DNA of 64,000 nucleotides from Bacteroidia bacterium (GTDB lineage Bacteria > Bacteroidota > Bacteroidia > UKL13-3), in NCBI GenBank assembly GCA_023151275.1, contig JAKLJI010000006.1, forward strand, positions 1-64,000, in the 5' to 3' direction. Both the position numbers and the translations under genes were made by a program. Below are positions 1-9,662 of this stretch, in pieces. The notes under the pieces are model-generated. The model was not told the origin of the DNA. It ran no database searches and saw only the letters and a list, made by a program, of their open reading frames with translations. Numbering within the stretch: the first letter of the stretch is position 1; every line of letters begins with the position of its first letter.

Positions 1-1
1 A

Positions 2-523
2 GATACCCATACCTACTATGACCTAACAGCTGAGCAATTGGCTAAAACACCCTATTTCAATAATCCGGCTTTTGATACCCTGCAATTTGTTAGCAACAAA
101 GGTGATACCCTTACTTTTGCAAAACTTGCAACAGTATCTAGTTATTACAAAACAGCAAACAGCAATTGTCCCGATTGCCCAACCAATTATTATTACTTCC
201 AGGAACTAAAAAACACTTATCAAACCATTCAAGGCGAGGGGAAATTTGAAGTGACTCAAAAGCGAAAATCATCCTACAGTAATTTTGAATTTTCATTTAA
301 TAATTCAACATTTTTTCTATCCGATGACCATATTGGTTGGGCAGGATATCCAACATTTGTTGGCAGTTTAACGTTAAATAATAGAACCTTTAAAGAAATG
401 ATTATTATTTATGAAGTTTTTGGTGATACGAGTTCAAATGCAGCGTTTATAAATGAAGAAGATGGCCTATTTTACTTTAAGGATAATAATAACAAATTAA
501 ACTATCTAATTAATAAAAAATAG
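2..523 (+). CDS. 5'-truncated small exported protein, paralogue of the 1421-2023 lipoprotein
   Basis: The reading frame is open from base 2, so the gene starts upstream of the window and its N-terminus is missing. A TTG at 38 could be taken as a start, but the residues before it (HTYYDLTAEQLAK) already align with the interior of the lipoprotein at 1421-2023 (HIYHYLDAKYLA), so 38 is not the true start. Shared signatures are YFNNP followed by DTLQFVSN and GDT. The stop is 2 nt before the next gene, the same arrangement as in the downstream copy. The sequence is AT-rich, with many Asn, Tyr and Phe residues. No known domain was recognised. By analogy with its paralogue it is probably a lipoprotein that works with the large secreted protein next to it. 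Confidence 0.75.
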   Translation, partial: DTHTYYDLTAEQLAKTPYFNNPAFDTLQFVSNKGDTLTFAKLATVSSYYKTANSNCPDCPTNYYYFQELKNTYQTIQGEGKFEVTQKRKSSYSNFEFSFNNSTFFLSDDHIGWAGYPTFVGSLTLNNRTFKEMIIIYEVFGDTSSNAAFINEEDGLFYFKDNNNKLNYLINKK

Positions 524-525
524 TA

Positions 526-1035
526 ATGAATAAAGTAGTAGTACTATTTTTGCTAAGTCTAATTGCCATAAAGCAATTTGCCCAACCATGCACGAAACTT
601 GATGAATTGTACAGAAAAATTCACACTGTAGAAGGACGAACTTATGGAAATCCTTATACTATTTTTGATAGGCATAATGGTTTGGGCTTTCAAAACACTA
701 TTGAAAACATTCGTAAAAGATTAATAAACGAAAAACCATTACCGGATATTCAGCGCACAGTATTTTTAGCCTACAAATTAATCTACAATCACGCAAACTC
801 TTATCTTCCTCCAAATTCAGGTAATATTCAAGATGATGGATTAATAAAAGAAGTACTTGTGGACGGAGGTGGATCATCTGCGAGTGAAAGAGCATTATGG
901 GCAAAGAACTGTGCTTTTGTAATGTTAATAGGCCTGGATGGAAATGGAGATAGCCTTACGTTAAGTCAAAGAAGTGCATTTAAATACAAGGCAATTCAAG
1001 CCTTTGACAATTTGAATGGTGAAATACCTTCTTGA
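526..1035 (+). pseudogene. Truncated copy of the N-terminus of the large secreted protein at 2028-7844
   Basis: This 169-aa ORF begins with a signal peptide (MNKVVVLFLLSLIAIKQFAQ) and aligns with about the first 160 residues of the 1938-aa protein downstream. Shared blocks include NPYTIFDRH/HPYTIFDRH, the identical IENIRKRLINE, and ALWAKN followed by a FLIGLD-like segment. The similarity ends at GEIPS, where the longer protein reads DEIPDGELMKRTT. A stop codon falls inside a hairpin immediately after this point. The ORF is intact and could still make a secreted N-terminal fragment, but it lacks everything from residue ~160 on, including the candidate catalytic region and the sorting domain. 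It is best read as a remnant of a tandem duplication. Confidence 0.7.
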
Positions 1036-1050
1036 ACCAATGAAGGTATT
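1023..1050 (+). terminator. Perfect 9-bp hairpin at the end of the truncated copy
   Basis: AATACCTTC (1023-1031) is followed after 10 nt by its reverse complement GAAGGTATT (1042-1050), then TTCTTG. The stop codon of the stub (1033-1035) lies in the loop. The left arm consists of the last codons of the ORF. It has no continuous T tract, so termination activity is only possible. Confidence 0.45.
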
Positions 1051-1420
1051 TTCTTGAATTAATTAGGAATATTACCTACAAGGTAGGAAATAAGGTTTTG
1101 TAATTAATTCCAATAAGGTTTAAAATACAACCCGGAAACTAGTTGTTTACCTGTATTGTTTATTGCCGTAAATACGTGCAAATATTTAAACACCATTCAG
1201 CCCTAAAACCACGTGGCATTCCCCTAGTCTTTTATTCAAATTTGCTGGTAAGCAAAAAATTAACAAACAGGTATTGTCGAAAAAGTATAAATTAGTTTTT
1301 CTAAAGCCTTTTCAATGAAACAGTTTTACCAAAGCCTAATACCTTAAATATCTATAAATACAAGGCTTTGGGCTTTGTGAAAACCAGTAAACAATATTTT
1401 AAGCCCTCAATACATACACT
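1036..1420. other. Intergenic spacer between the duplicated units, with a nested palindrome
   Basis: This 385-bp AT-rich stretch contains no convincing ORF. GAATTAATTA (1056-1065) and TAATTAATTC (1101-1110) are inverted arms that enclose CCTAC-AAG-GTAGG (1075-1087). The rest, up to the lipoprotein start at 1421, shows no clear TAnnTTTG promoter. Confidence 0.5.
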
Positions 1421-2023
1421 ATGAAACAACTATTCTTACTTTTTTTATTGTTGATGTTGATTTTTTCTTGTAAAAGAGAAGAACCAATAACAGAACATAT
1501 TTACCACTATCTGGATGCTAAATACTTAGCTATTTCTCCGTATTTTAATAATCCTGAAATTGACACATTGCAGTTTGTAAGTAATACTGGCGATACCCAA
1601 GTTTTTATAAAAACCCATATTGATACCACATGGTATATTGTGAATAGTTCTCAGGCAGAAGGCCCAACTTATCTGAGTCACTACGAGCAAAGAAGAGCGA
1701 ACTTTAAGTGTATTAAGGGGGATGGATATTTGCAGGTGTTGTTAGTGACTAGTATTGATTATCCGAATGTTTCAAATTCTATGGTAATTTCTTATTGTGA
1801 TTATCAGTTCTGTTACAGGTTTTCATGGTGGGATAGAAGGTTTGAAAATACTCTAACACAGATAAATTTTCAATTTTTTAGGTGGTTGAATAGAACATAT
1901 TATTTAGGATTTAATGTCCCACAATATGAAAACATTAACCCCAATCTATATCATTCAGAAAAGGAGGGTATTTTTCTAATTCAAGACTCAGTTAAAAACA
2001 TAAACTATACCCTGAATAATTAG
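1421..2023 (+). CDS. Small lipoprotein of unknown function
   Basis: The 200-aa protein starts with an SPII signal (MKQLFLLFLLLMLIFSCKREEP) in which the lipobox cysteine is residue 17 and is preceded by LIFS. The mature part is rich in Tyr, Phe and Asn and probably beta-rich. It contains YFNNPEIDTLQFVSNTGDT, which is shared with the truncated gene at 2-523. It ends 4 nt before the large secreted protein, so the two are almost certainly co-transcribed. The pairing is repeated in the upstream copy, which suggests that the lipoprotein and the large protein act together at the cell surface. No enzymatic motif was recognised. Confidence 0.8.
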   Translation: MKQLFLLFLLLMLIFSCKREEPITEHIYHYLDAKYLAISPYFNNPEIDTLQFVSNTGDTQVFIKTHIDTTWYIVNSSQAEGPTYLSHYEQRRANFKCIKGDGYLQVLLVTSIDYPNVSNSMVISYCDYQFCYRFSWWDRRFENTLTQINFQFFRWLNRTYYLGFNVPQYENINPNLYHSEKEGIFLIQDSVKNINYTLNN

Positions 2024-2027
2024 TCCT

Positions 2028-5000
2028 ATGAAAACTACTACTAGGCATTTAGTCTTCTTTATTGTTCTTTTTTTCTACTCAATTGTAGCTCTAGCCCAAG
2101 GTACCTCTGTAAAAGAATGGACCAGAAAAAGGCATAATATTGTTGGCGGACATTATGGACACCCATATACAATATTTGATAGGCATGAAAATGAGAATGT
2201 AATTGTTTTGATTGAAAATATTAGAAAAAGACTAATTAATGAAGATACCTTGAAAGGTTCAAATCAGATAGTTTTAAAAACCTATGAACGCATTTACAAT
2301 TACGCAACTAGCAACCACCTAAACTCAGACAAGGGCTTTCCAAAAACGGGGGTAAGTAATTTAGCACTTTGGGCAAAGAACAATGCGTTTGTATTTTTAA
2401 TTGGGCTAGATAAGGAAGGAAATGCTTTGGACCCAACTACAAGACTTGAATTTAAGAATCGAGCACTTTCTGCATTTGAGGCAATTGAAGATGAAATTCC
2501 TGATGGAGAATTGATGAAAAGAACTACTGCTCTCGTTTTAGGATATAGTTTAGCACACCCTACAATTCCAACCTTTATACCTACTATAAGCGCAGCTATT
2601 GGAACACAAATCTATCAAGAGTTGGTTGTTTACGAACAATATAAATTTCACAGCCGTTCATTGATTCTCTGGTTAGAGGCATATGACTTGTTAAAAGCAA
2701 GTGCTGTTTTAACTTCTGAATTAGGTAGTAATGCCTATTTCTCTAATAAAGATTCTGATGCAAATCAAAAAGATAAAAATGGTCATATTCTTAGAAACAC
2801 ACCTAGAAATATTCTTAGAGAGCAAACCAAAAATCTATATCTAGCAAGTAAAGGAGTTTTTGGTATTAGCACCCATGTTTTTGGTTGGAAAAAAAATCAT
2901 GGAATCGCAAACACAAGTGCCATACTAATGGCAGCACAAGTATTGAATGATGCTGGGGTTGAGACGAATATTTTTAAAGGAAATTTTTTAGTTAGAATGT
3001 TGGGCGGCCCTGGTTATCAACCGCAATATAGTCCAATAAAATGGAATGAATTTAGTAAGGAATATCTAGAAGAGAATTTATTCACAGGTTGGCGTTTATT
3101 TTACCAAGATGCACCAATGGCAGATAAAAATCAAACAATAGACAGTTATAGCTCCTATGCAGAAGGGCCTTTTTATACAGATTATGGATTATTGGATTGT
3201 GGGATACCAGCAATGCGTGCGCAAAGTAATTTTTATCCTATAACTGCTTCTGAGGTCTTTTTTAACAGGACAGAAATTCAAAATATATATAATTGGTTAG
3301 ATGGAATTGCAATTAGAGATATTTATCTACCGACATACGATAATTCAAAACCCGAGGCAACTTCATGGAGACTTTCTTTATATAGTAACAAAAAAGAATT
3401 TAATTATAATTATGGTGTTCCTGAAGGTGATTTTGTGGGTCAATTAGCAAATTATGTGGCTTTTATTGGAGGTAATAATATTGAAATAAACAAACAACAA
3501 AGACCAGAAATTAATCAAAAGTTAGCGGATGCCGGGAATATTGTCCTTAGGAAATATAAGCCTAACGATGTTGAGAATAAACATTCATATTATTACTTTC
3601 ACATGCTTGCTGAAAGAGGCACTTCGGTTGATATAGAAACCGGCTTATTTGGTTTAGGAGGCACTCATGAAGATGATGACCTTGGGAGTTTTATGATTTA
3701 TTGCAGTGGCAAAACAAACAGACCTATTCCCCTTGCGGTTGATCCACCATATATGGGTTGGAACGAAAACAAAGGTGCTGAAACTAATAGATATTGGATG
3801 CACAATGTAATTGAAATTGACAATGGAAAACCCGCCGAAGAACGGGTTTACAAAAATCCAAAACCCGTAAATATTATTTTAAGAGGGAATGAAAACAAAG
3901 AGTTTACCTTGAGTTATGATTTTTCTGATAAGCAAAACAACTTAAGAAGTGATGTCATAAAGAGAAATACATTTGAAATAAATCAAGGCAATACCATATA
4001 TTATATGATAGCAGATTATGTAGATGCTACAAATGTTGATGGACCAGCCGAAGGCATTAATTTAACATTCAACGGAAATGGCCGTTATGAATTAGGAACA
4101 CCCTCATTCCTGCAAGTCGGAAATTTATACAAATGGTTTTACCCCTGTATTTCAGCTGATTCTCTAAATGGGTGGCAAATTTCTTCTCATCATGCTGCTC
4201 TTGCTGGTGCATTCACTAATTCTGCGGCTTATTCAACCACTTTTGAAAGCAATACTACCAATGGCACAAGGGCAAATGGAATTACGAATGACAATCATTT
4301 AACCAGATTAAAATTCTATCAACCCAATAAGCGAAAAACCATTTTCCAATCCGTTTACTTTCCGCAAAAATGCGGGGAGGAATTGCCCAAGGTGTTTAAG
4401 CTAGATTCGTTTGAAAACAAACTGGTTACCATTGTTGAGTTCAAAAATCAGGTTGATACCCTTGAGATTTTCTCGAATGGCAAAAACAATATGGGCTATA
4501 TTACCGATACCGTTTCGCATTTTCATTTAGCCAAATGGACAGGTGCCGAAGCAGATTCTGTGCAAAATCCTTTTCAAAGAACGAATGAAGCAAATAAAAA
4601 ACTCTATTTCAATGCACAGAAATTATTTGTTGAAAAACACTCTTTGGCCTTCTTAGATAAAAGAGTAGGATTTTGCCCGCCCACCTATGCCCATTTCAGG
4701 AACTACTTTGCCAACGCTATTTCGTATTTGATTTATGGGAATGATACCTTGTTTTATTCAGATAAACTCATTGATGCTGATTTCGCTTTAACGGGTCGCC
4801 ATACCTATCATTTTAAAATAACTCCAAGGGATAGCACTTCATCAAGCGATTCTATCAAGATAAAATTACCCGATGTGGCTCGCGGCACAGATATGGTGGC
4901 TATACTGGATATTACAGCAGATACGCTACAAGGGCGTTACGATTCACTAAGTAATTTCATTTACCTGGTTTTACCCCAACAAGCCACCGGTTTTAGCATT

Positions 5001-7844
5001 ATGCAAAAAGACCTTTGCGCCGATTGTTATTTCCCTCCAGTAGGCACCAATTTCGATACCCTGTTTGTTGCCAATGATGGCTTGAAACATATATTGGGGA
5101 ATAGCAAGAAAATTACAGCCAATAATGGACAGGTTCAAATTATCAATTCAACCCAACTGGAAATGTGTCCGGGTGTTATTTTGCATAACCAGGATTCCTT
5201 ACTTGTTGAAGGTCCACCGCAATCTGAACCCATGAATATTCCTTCGTGCAGTGGGGTTGAAAACCTGAAGAAGTACAGCAAAAACAGCATGTTGGTGGTT
5301 TCGCCTTATGCGGCTTTGGTTTTAGATGCCACTAGTAAAACCTATATCAAAAATGGGGCTGGTTTGTACATCAAGCAAAATGGAAGTCTAGTGGTAAAAA
5401 GTGGTGCTTTGCTCGAAATTGGGGATAGTGGCACTGCGGGTTATGGCGAGTTTTATGCAGAAGCGGGCGCTTTTGTTTACATAGAACCGGGTGCAATTAT
5501 TCGCTACCGCCGTGTACTTGGAGATACCCTTGATAAGAATTACATGATTTTTGGAATGAACAGTGGTGGGGTTATTGCCGGACTGCCCTACCAAATTGAT
5601 TCTATTTTAATAGCAGATTCCATTATTCCCAATTACAATACGGCTTTGGCTATTTGCGATTTGGATTCTTTGAATCCCATTGGAAACAGGCAATGGGGTT
5701 ATACCAATTTTGGAAAACCCGAAGCCAAATTTTTCACAAGAAGTTTGAACCTATGTGCCGGAGAACCTTTTCATATCAGCCTGAAACGCATGTTAAACGA
5801 TGCTACTTTAAAGATAAAAGTATGTAAATTGGATAGCATTTTGGTTCCGGATGGATATGGTTCACATGTTTGGAAATACCGTTGCTTAAAAGATTCGCTG
5901 GCCTTAGATTCGGTTCCTCCCGATCCTACCTGCGTGCTTCCAAGAATTAGTCCGGAAGAGTGGACCTGGTATTTCCCTGCCAATACCTTACACCGGGTTC
6001 AAATTACAGTAACAAATGAATGTGGTAAATTACACGATACTCTAGTAGATGTGCGGGTATTGGATTCGGCACAAATTGATTTGATAGCACCAAGCCTGGC
6101 CTGTGAAGGAACAGGAACAGTGAAAGTGCTTCCCATTTTAAACCAGGGCGGTATGGTAAACTATGCATTTGAGGTAAATGAGGTATTAGACAGTAGCAAT
6201 TTGAATGCATTATTGGGTAATGCTACTGAAGATTATTCATTTCAAACAACAGGCATTTTACCGGACACCTTTAGCTTTCCGGGTATGTATTTTAAAGGTG
6301 GCCGAAAGTACCAAATTTCCTTCTCATACATCAGCAATTGCGGCGTTGTAACAGCTGAAAAGGAGGTGAATATTCCCACAGGTGCTTTTATTAAATCCGA
6401 AAGACCAACTGCTTACGCGAGTCCTTTGCAAGGTGCTCGCTCTGTTCAATTGCATGGGTTTGTTAGTTTGGCCGACAGTTTTTCCTGGTGGCCTACCACT
6501 TACTTAAACAGAAGCGATACCTTGGTTGTTATCAGCACACCCGAAGACCCTATTGCCTATGTTTTGCAAGCTTTCTCGGGATCTTGTATGGCTAGCGATA
6601 CCCTGGAAATAAGGTACAACCGAATTGCCAATGCCGGTGAAGCAGATACCGTTTGTTTGAGTGGAAATGAAATTGTAATTGGCAATGGATACGATGCTTC
6701 TTTGTTTCTGGGTTATTTGTTTTTCAAAGGAAGAACGGAATTCCGTGCTGAGTTTATTGATGAAACCACCACCGACAATGCCTATTTTCAAGACTTTACC
6801 CGATTTATGCATACCGAATCCTTTAAGGATTGGATTCAGAATTGCGGAAATTTGAAGGATGAATTTAGTACGGATTTATTGAAAGAAGTCTGCATTAAAA
6901 AAACGTGGTTTGGCAATTATTTCAAGAATTTCTATTCGTTTAGCAACGAGAATATTCCTGCCTTGGATGATTTTGTAAATGAATTAAATGCTGATAGTGT
7001 TTTGAATGCAAATTTTAACAATACGGGTGATTGGGCCAGCCAAAGGTCGTGTATCCCTGAACTTTTTGCGCGCTACGACAATTTTAAAACGAGTAATGTG
7101 AATGACTATTCCATTAGTTGGACCAAAATAAGTGGTGAAGACACTTTGTCCTTATTGCATTATTCAAACCTGGCACTTGCCATTGATTCACCTCGGCAAA
7201 CCACGGTTTATATTCAGCAGGCCATTACCCCCACCTATGCAGAATTTGATGAAACCATAACCTATGTTGACACCCTGACCGAAGCAGGATTTATTGTTGC
7301 CTTTCAAATGGACTCAAGCGTCTATTTTGAAAATGTGAGCATTCCGGAAAGCAACTCCAACTCGTACAGCTGGAATTTTGGAGATGGCACAAGTTCAACA
7401 AGTAAACATGCATTCCATACCTATCCAAAATTTGATACCAGTTATGTAGCTTGCCTTCAAGTAACCAATCAATGTGGCAGTTTTATGTATTGTGATACGG
7501 TATATATTGACTCTGCGCATTGGAATTACATGAATAAGGTAACCATCAATACCAGCCCCTTGCATGAGTCAATTGGAGTTCAACAAGCGGATAATTTAAC
7601 GGTCCATCTTTTTCCCAATCCTGCCGAGTCACAGATTTTCTTAAGCTATCAAAGCACGCAAGAGAATTTTGAAGGCAGATTGATTATTACAGATAGCCAA
7701 GGCAAGCAAATTTGGGAAACTGTTTTGGTACAGAATCAAGCCCTGATAAAACTACCCAGTGAAAGCTGGAATGCAGGATTGTATGTATTCAAATTGCAAA
7801 ATCAGTTTAAAACCAAGCAGGGTAAGTTTGTGCTTATGCGGTAA
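2028..7844 (+). CDS. Giant T9SS-secreted protein with lyase-like N-terminal half, PKD domain and sorting domain
   Basis: The 1938-aa protein has a signal peptide (about residues 1-24). Residues ~30-700 look like an alpha/alpha-toroid plus beta-sheet polysaccharide lyase of the heparinase II/III type. The supporting signs are KKNHGIANTSA (around 287-297), SSYAEGPFYTDYG (around 374-386) and HNVIEIDNG (around 590-600), which resembles the HN-x-V-x-VDG motif of the heparinase C-terminal domain. The long middle part (~900-1750) is probably a beta-rich stalk. A PKD-like domain (YSWNFGDGTSS, ~1780-1830) precedes the T9SS type A sorting domain (LFPNPAES to the end, ~1855-1938). The substrate is unknown and the lyase call is an inference from motifs. 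It follows the lipoprotein gene by 4 nt. GC content changes sharply near base 4200. Confidence 0.65.
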   Translation: MKTTTRHLVFFIVLFFYSIVALAQGTSVKEWTRKRHNIVGGHYGHPYTIFDRHENENVIVLIENIRKRLINEDTLKGSNQIVLKTYERIYNYATSNHLNSDKGFPKTGVSNLALWAKNNAFVFLIGLDKEGNALDPTTRLEFKNRALSAFEAIEDEIPDGELMKRTTALVLGYSLAHPTIPTFIPTISAAIGTQIYQELVVYEQYKFHSRSLILWLEAYDLLKASAVLTSELGSNAYFSNKDSDANQKDKNGHILRNTPRNILREQTKNLYLASKGVFGISTHVFGWKKNHGIANTSAILMAAQVLNDAGVETNIFKGNFLVRMLGGPGYQPQYSPIKWNEFSKEYLEENLFTGWRLFYQDAPMADKNQTIDSYSSYAEGPFYTDYGLLDCGIPAMRAQSNFYPITASEVFFNRTEIQNIYNWLDGIAIRDIYLPTYDNSKPEATSWRLSLYSNKKEFNYNYGVPEGDFVGQLANYVAFIGGNNIEINKQQRPEINQKLADAGNIVLRKYKPNDVENKHSYYYFHMLAERGTSVDIETGLFGLGGTHEDDDLGSFMIYCSGKTNRPIPLAVDPPYMGWNENKGAETNRYWMHNVIEIDNGKPAEERVYKNPKPVNIILRGNENKEFTLSYDFSDKQNNLRSDVIKRNTFEINQGNTIYYMIADYVDATNVDGPAEGINLTFNGNGRYELGTPSFLQVGNLYKWFYPCISADSLNGWQISSHHAALAGAFTNSAAYSTTFESNTTNGTRANGITNDNHLTRLKFYQPNKRKTIFQSVYFPQKCGEELPKVFKLDSFENKLVTIVEFKNQVDTLEIFSNGKNNMGYITDTVSHFHLAKWTGAEADSVQNPFQRTNEANKKLYFNAQKLFVEKHSLAFLDKRVGFCPPTYAHFRNYFANAISYLIYGNDTLFYSDKLIDADFALTGRHTYHFKITPRDSTSSSDSIKIKLPDVARGTDMVAILDITADTLQGRYDSLSNFIYLVLPQQATGFSIMQKDLCADCYFPPVGTNFDTLFVANDGLKHILGNSKKITANNGQVQIINSTQLEMCPGVILHNQDSLLVEGPPQSEPMNIPSCSGVENLKKYSKNSMLVVSPYAALVLDATSKTYIKNGAGLYIKQNGSLVVKSGALLEIGDSGTAGYGEFYAEAGAFVYIEPGAIIRYRRVLGDTLDKNYMIFGMNSGGVIAGLPYQIDSILIADSIIPNYNTALAICDLDSLNPIGNRQWGYTNFGKPEAKFFTRSLNLCAGEPFHISLKRMLNDATLKIKVCKLDSILVPDGYGSHVWKYRCLKDSLALDSVPPDPTCVLPRISPEEWTWYFPANTLHRVQITVTNECGKLHDTLVDVRVLDSAQIDLIAPSLACEGTGTVKVLPILNQGGMVNYAFEVNEVLDSSNLNALLGNATEDYSFQTTGILPDTFSFPGMYFKGGRKYQISFSYISNCGVVTAEKEVNIPTGAFIKSERPTAYASPLQGARSVQLHGFVSLADSFSWWPTTYLNRSDTLVVISTPEDPIAYVLQAFSGSCMASDTLEIRYNRIANAGEADTVCLSGNEIVIGNGYDASLFLGYLFFKGRTEFRAEFIDETTTDNAYFQDFTRFMHTESFKDWIQNCGNLKDEFSTDLLKEVCIKKTWFGNYFKNFYSFSNENIPALDDFVNELNADSVLNANFNNTGDWASQRSCIPELFARYDNFKTSNVNDYSISWTKISGEDTLSLLHYSNLALAIDSPRQTTVYIQQAITPTYAEFDETITYVDTLTEAGFIVAFQMDSSVYFENVSIPESNSNSYSWNFGDGTSSTSKHAFHTYPKFDTSYVACLQVTNQCGSFMYCDTVYIDSAHWNYMNKVTINTSPLHESIGVQQADNLTVHLFPNPAESQIFLSYQSTQENFEGRLIITDSQGKQIWETVLVQNQALIKLPSESWNAGLYVFKLQNQFKTKQGKFVLMR

Positions 7845-7929
7845 TGGGAGCTTGCTGAATCGTTTTTAATGTTATAACAAACCCAACCATCTGTGTGAAC
7901 GCGTTGGGAGCATAGGCATACATTTCATT

Positions 7930-8075
7930 TGGCAACGCCCCTCCGCGTTAGGGATTGCAGGGGAAATCCTTTTTTGCGCGGCTGGGATCTGCGGCTGGGG
8001 TCGGCAAAAAAGATTGGACCGGAAAGCCCGCCCCCAACAAGGCCTTCGGCCTTCGTTGGGGGAACGCCCAAAAAG
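7930..8075. repeat. GC-rich palindromic intergenic element
   Basis: Arms AATCCTTTTTTGC (7965-7977) and GCAAAAAAGATT (8004-8015) are inverted around a centre with two copies of GCGGCTGGG. A second, stronger hairpin follows: CCCCCAAC AAGGCC TTC GGCCTT C GTTGGGGG (8031-8062), with a single bulged base. The block is far richer in GC than its surroundings and contains overlapping short ORFs on both strands that are most likely by-products. It lies between two convergent genes, so it may also stop transcription. Its form suggests a dispersed intergenic repeat family. Confidence 0.6.
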
Positions 8076-8085
8076 AATTGTTGAA

Positions 8086-8445
8086 TCAGAAACGCATGCG
8101 CATTGTCCAGATGCCCCAAAATCCAAATGCCCCAATGGTATTGGCAAGCATATCGGCATAATCAAAGCTGCGGTATATAAGCAGGAAGCCTTGCACAAAT
8201 TCTACACCAATACCCATGAGCGAACAAAGTAAGGGTGCCAGCCAAATTTGTTTTACCTTGTTGTGGTAAAAGGCCCAAATAAGAGTAAGACTTTGTATCC
8301 CGAACAAGCCAAAATGAAACAGCTTGTCCGGGCCAAAAATAAATTCAAAACTGAGGTCGGGTAGTTGGCTTGGATGGATAAAACAGGCGGTTAAAATAAC
8401 GACTGTCCATCCTAGAAAGGGCAAGTAATAGGCCGGTTTTCTCAT
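8086..8445 (-). CDS. VanZ-like membrane protein
   Basis: The 119-aa protein has about four hydrophobic segments and the VanZ-like pattern [10 protein letters not shown] (about residues 39-48), then [10 protein letters not shown] and [13 protein letters not shown], in which the acidic and polar residues are characteristic of the family. VanZ-like proteins are small inner-membrane proteins; some give teicoplanin resistance, but most have no known role. The start ATG overlaps the stop of pgk (8442-8445, ATGA), so it is translationally coupled as the second gene of a pgk operon. The coupling to a glycolytic gene is probably incidental. No resistance genes lie nearby. Confidence 0.85.
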   Translation of the reverse strand: MRKPAYYLPFLGWTVVILTACFIHPSQLPDLSFEFIFGPDKLFHFGLFGIQSLTLIWAFYHNKVKQIWLAPLLCSLMGIGVEFVQGFLLIYRSFDYADMLANTIGAFGFWGIWTMRMRF

Positions 8446-9662
8446 TCCTGTGATAAAACGGCTGCAATACCCGGAAGTGTTTTGCCTTCAAAGTATTCTA
8501 GCAATGCACCACCACCTGTGCTTACATAACTCACTTGGTCTTCAAAGCCAAATTTGGCCACAGCAGCAGCTGAATCACCTCCTCCAATTAAACTGAAAGC
8601 TCCGTTTTTGGTTGCTTCAGCAACTGCAACTGCAATGGCTTTGGTTCCATTTTCGAAATGGCTCATTTCAAATACACCCATAGGTCCATTCCAAAGAATT
8701 GTTTTTGAATTGCGTACCACATCGGCAAATTGTTCAATGGCTTTTTCTCCAATATCCAAGCCCATCCAGCCTTGTTCAATATGTTGGTTATCGCAATTCT
8801 TGAAATTGGCTTCGTTGCTAAATGCATCGGCAACCACCGAATCAATAGGCAAATGCATTTTTACTCCTTTGGCTTCAGCTTTTTTCAAGAGCTCTAAGCA
8901 AAGTTCCAAGCGGTCGTCTTCGCATAAACTGGAGCCAATTTCAAAGCCTTGGGCTTTGAGGAAAGTATAGGCCATACCACCACCAATGATGATATGGTCA
9001 ACTTTTTCGATCAGGTTTTCAAGAATAAGCAGCTTGTCGGAAACCTTAGCACCACCGGTAATGGCAGTGAAAGGACGTTCGGCATTCTTCATCACTTTTT
9101 CGGCGTTGGCCACTTCTTTAGCCATTACATAGCCAAAGCAGGAATTTCCTGGAAAGAACTTGGCAATAACAGCTGTTGAGGCATGAGCCCGGTGTGCAGT
9201 TCCAAAAGCATCGTTTACCCAGATATCGCCCAGCTTGCTAAGCTTTTCGGCAAAAGCTTCATCTCCTTTTTCCTCTTCTTTGTAAAAGCGAAGGTTGTCC
9301 AGCAAAAGCACTTCGCCTGGTTTAAGCGCAGCCGCCATTTCTGCTGCTTCTGCGCCTATGCAATCGCCAGCGAATTTTACATCAACACCCAACAAAGCAG
9401 AGCAGGTGCTTAACGCGTTTTTCAGGGTATGTTTTTCAAAGTCAACACTTCCATCTTCTTTCAATTTTTTGAGAGGACGACCCAAGTGGCTCATCAGCAC
9501 GCAGGAGCCGCCATCGTTTAGAATTTTTTGGATGGTAGGAACAGTGGCCCGGATGCGAGCATCATCGGTAACTTCGAGGGTTTTTTTATCCAATGGAACA
9601 TTGAAATCGACGCGGATTAGTGCACGTTTGCCGGCGAAATTAAACTGGTCAACAGTAATCAT
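8442..9662 (-). CDS. pgk: Phosphoglycerate kinase
   Basis: This 406-aa cytoplasmic glycolytic enzyme interconverts 1,3-bisphosphoglycerate + ADP and 3-phosphoglycerate + ATP. The start at 9662 ([13 protein letters not shown]) is chosen because family members begin here; an upstream in-frame extension to 9776 has no homology-like features. Visible hallmarks are RVDFNVPLD near the N-terminus, SHLGRP for substrate binding, [27 protein letters not shown] in the hinge region, WNGPMGVFE, and the nucleotide-site GGGDSAAAV followed by [13 protein letters not shown]. Length matches the family (about 390-410 aa). All expected motifs are intact. Confidence 0.97.
   Translation of the reverse strand: MITVDQFNFAGKRALIRVDFNVPLDKKTLEVTDDARIRATVPTIQKILNDGGSCVLMSHLGRPLKKLKEDGSVDFEKHTLKNALSTCSALLGVDVKFAGDCIGAEAAEMAAALKPGEVLLLDNLRFYKEEEKGDEAFAEKLSKLGDIWVNDAFGTAHRAHASTAVIAKFFPGNSCFGYVMAKEVANAEKVMKNAERPFTAITGGAKVSDKLLILENLIEKVDHIIIGGGMAYTFLKAQGFEIGSSLCEDDRLELCLELLKKAEAKGVKMHLPIDSVVADAFSNEANFKNCDNQHIEQGWMGLDIGEKAIEQFADVVRNSKTILWNGPMGVFEMSHFENGTKAIAVAVAEATKNGAFSLIGGGDSAAAVAKFGFEDQVSYVSTGGGALLEYFEGKTLPGIAAVLSQE

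Noticed and set aside
7872-8232. Several overlapping short ORFs on both strands
   Set aside because: They coincide with the GC-rich palindromic element and read through its hairpins in several frames; none has a recognisable domain.
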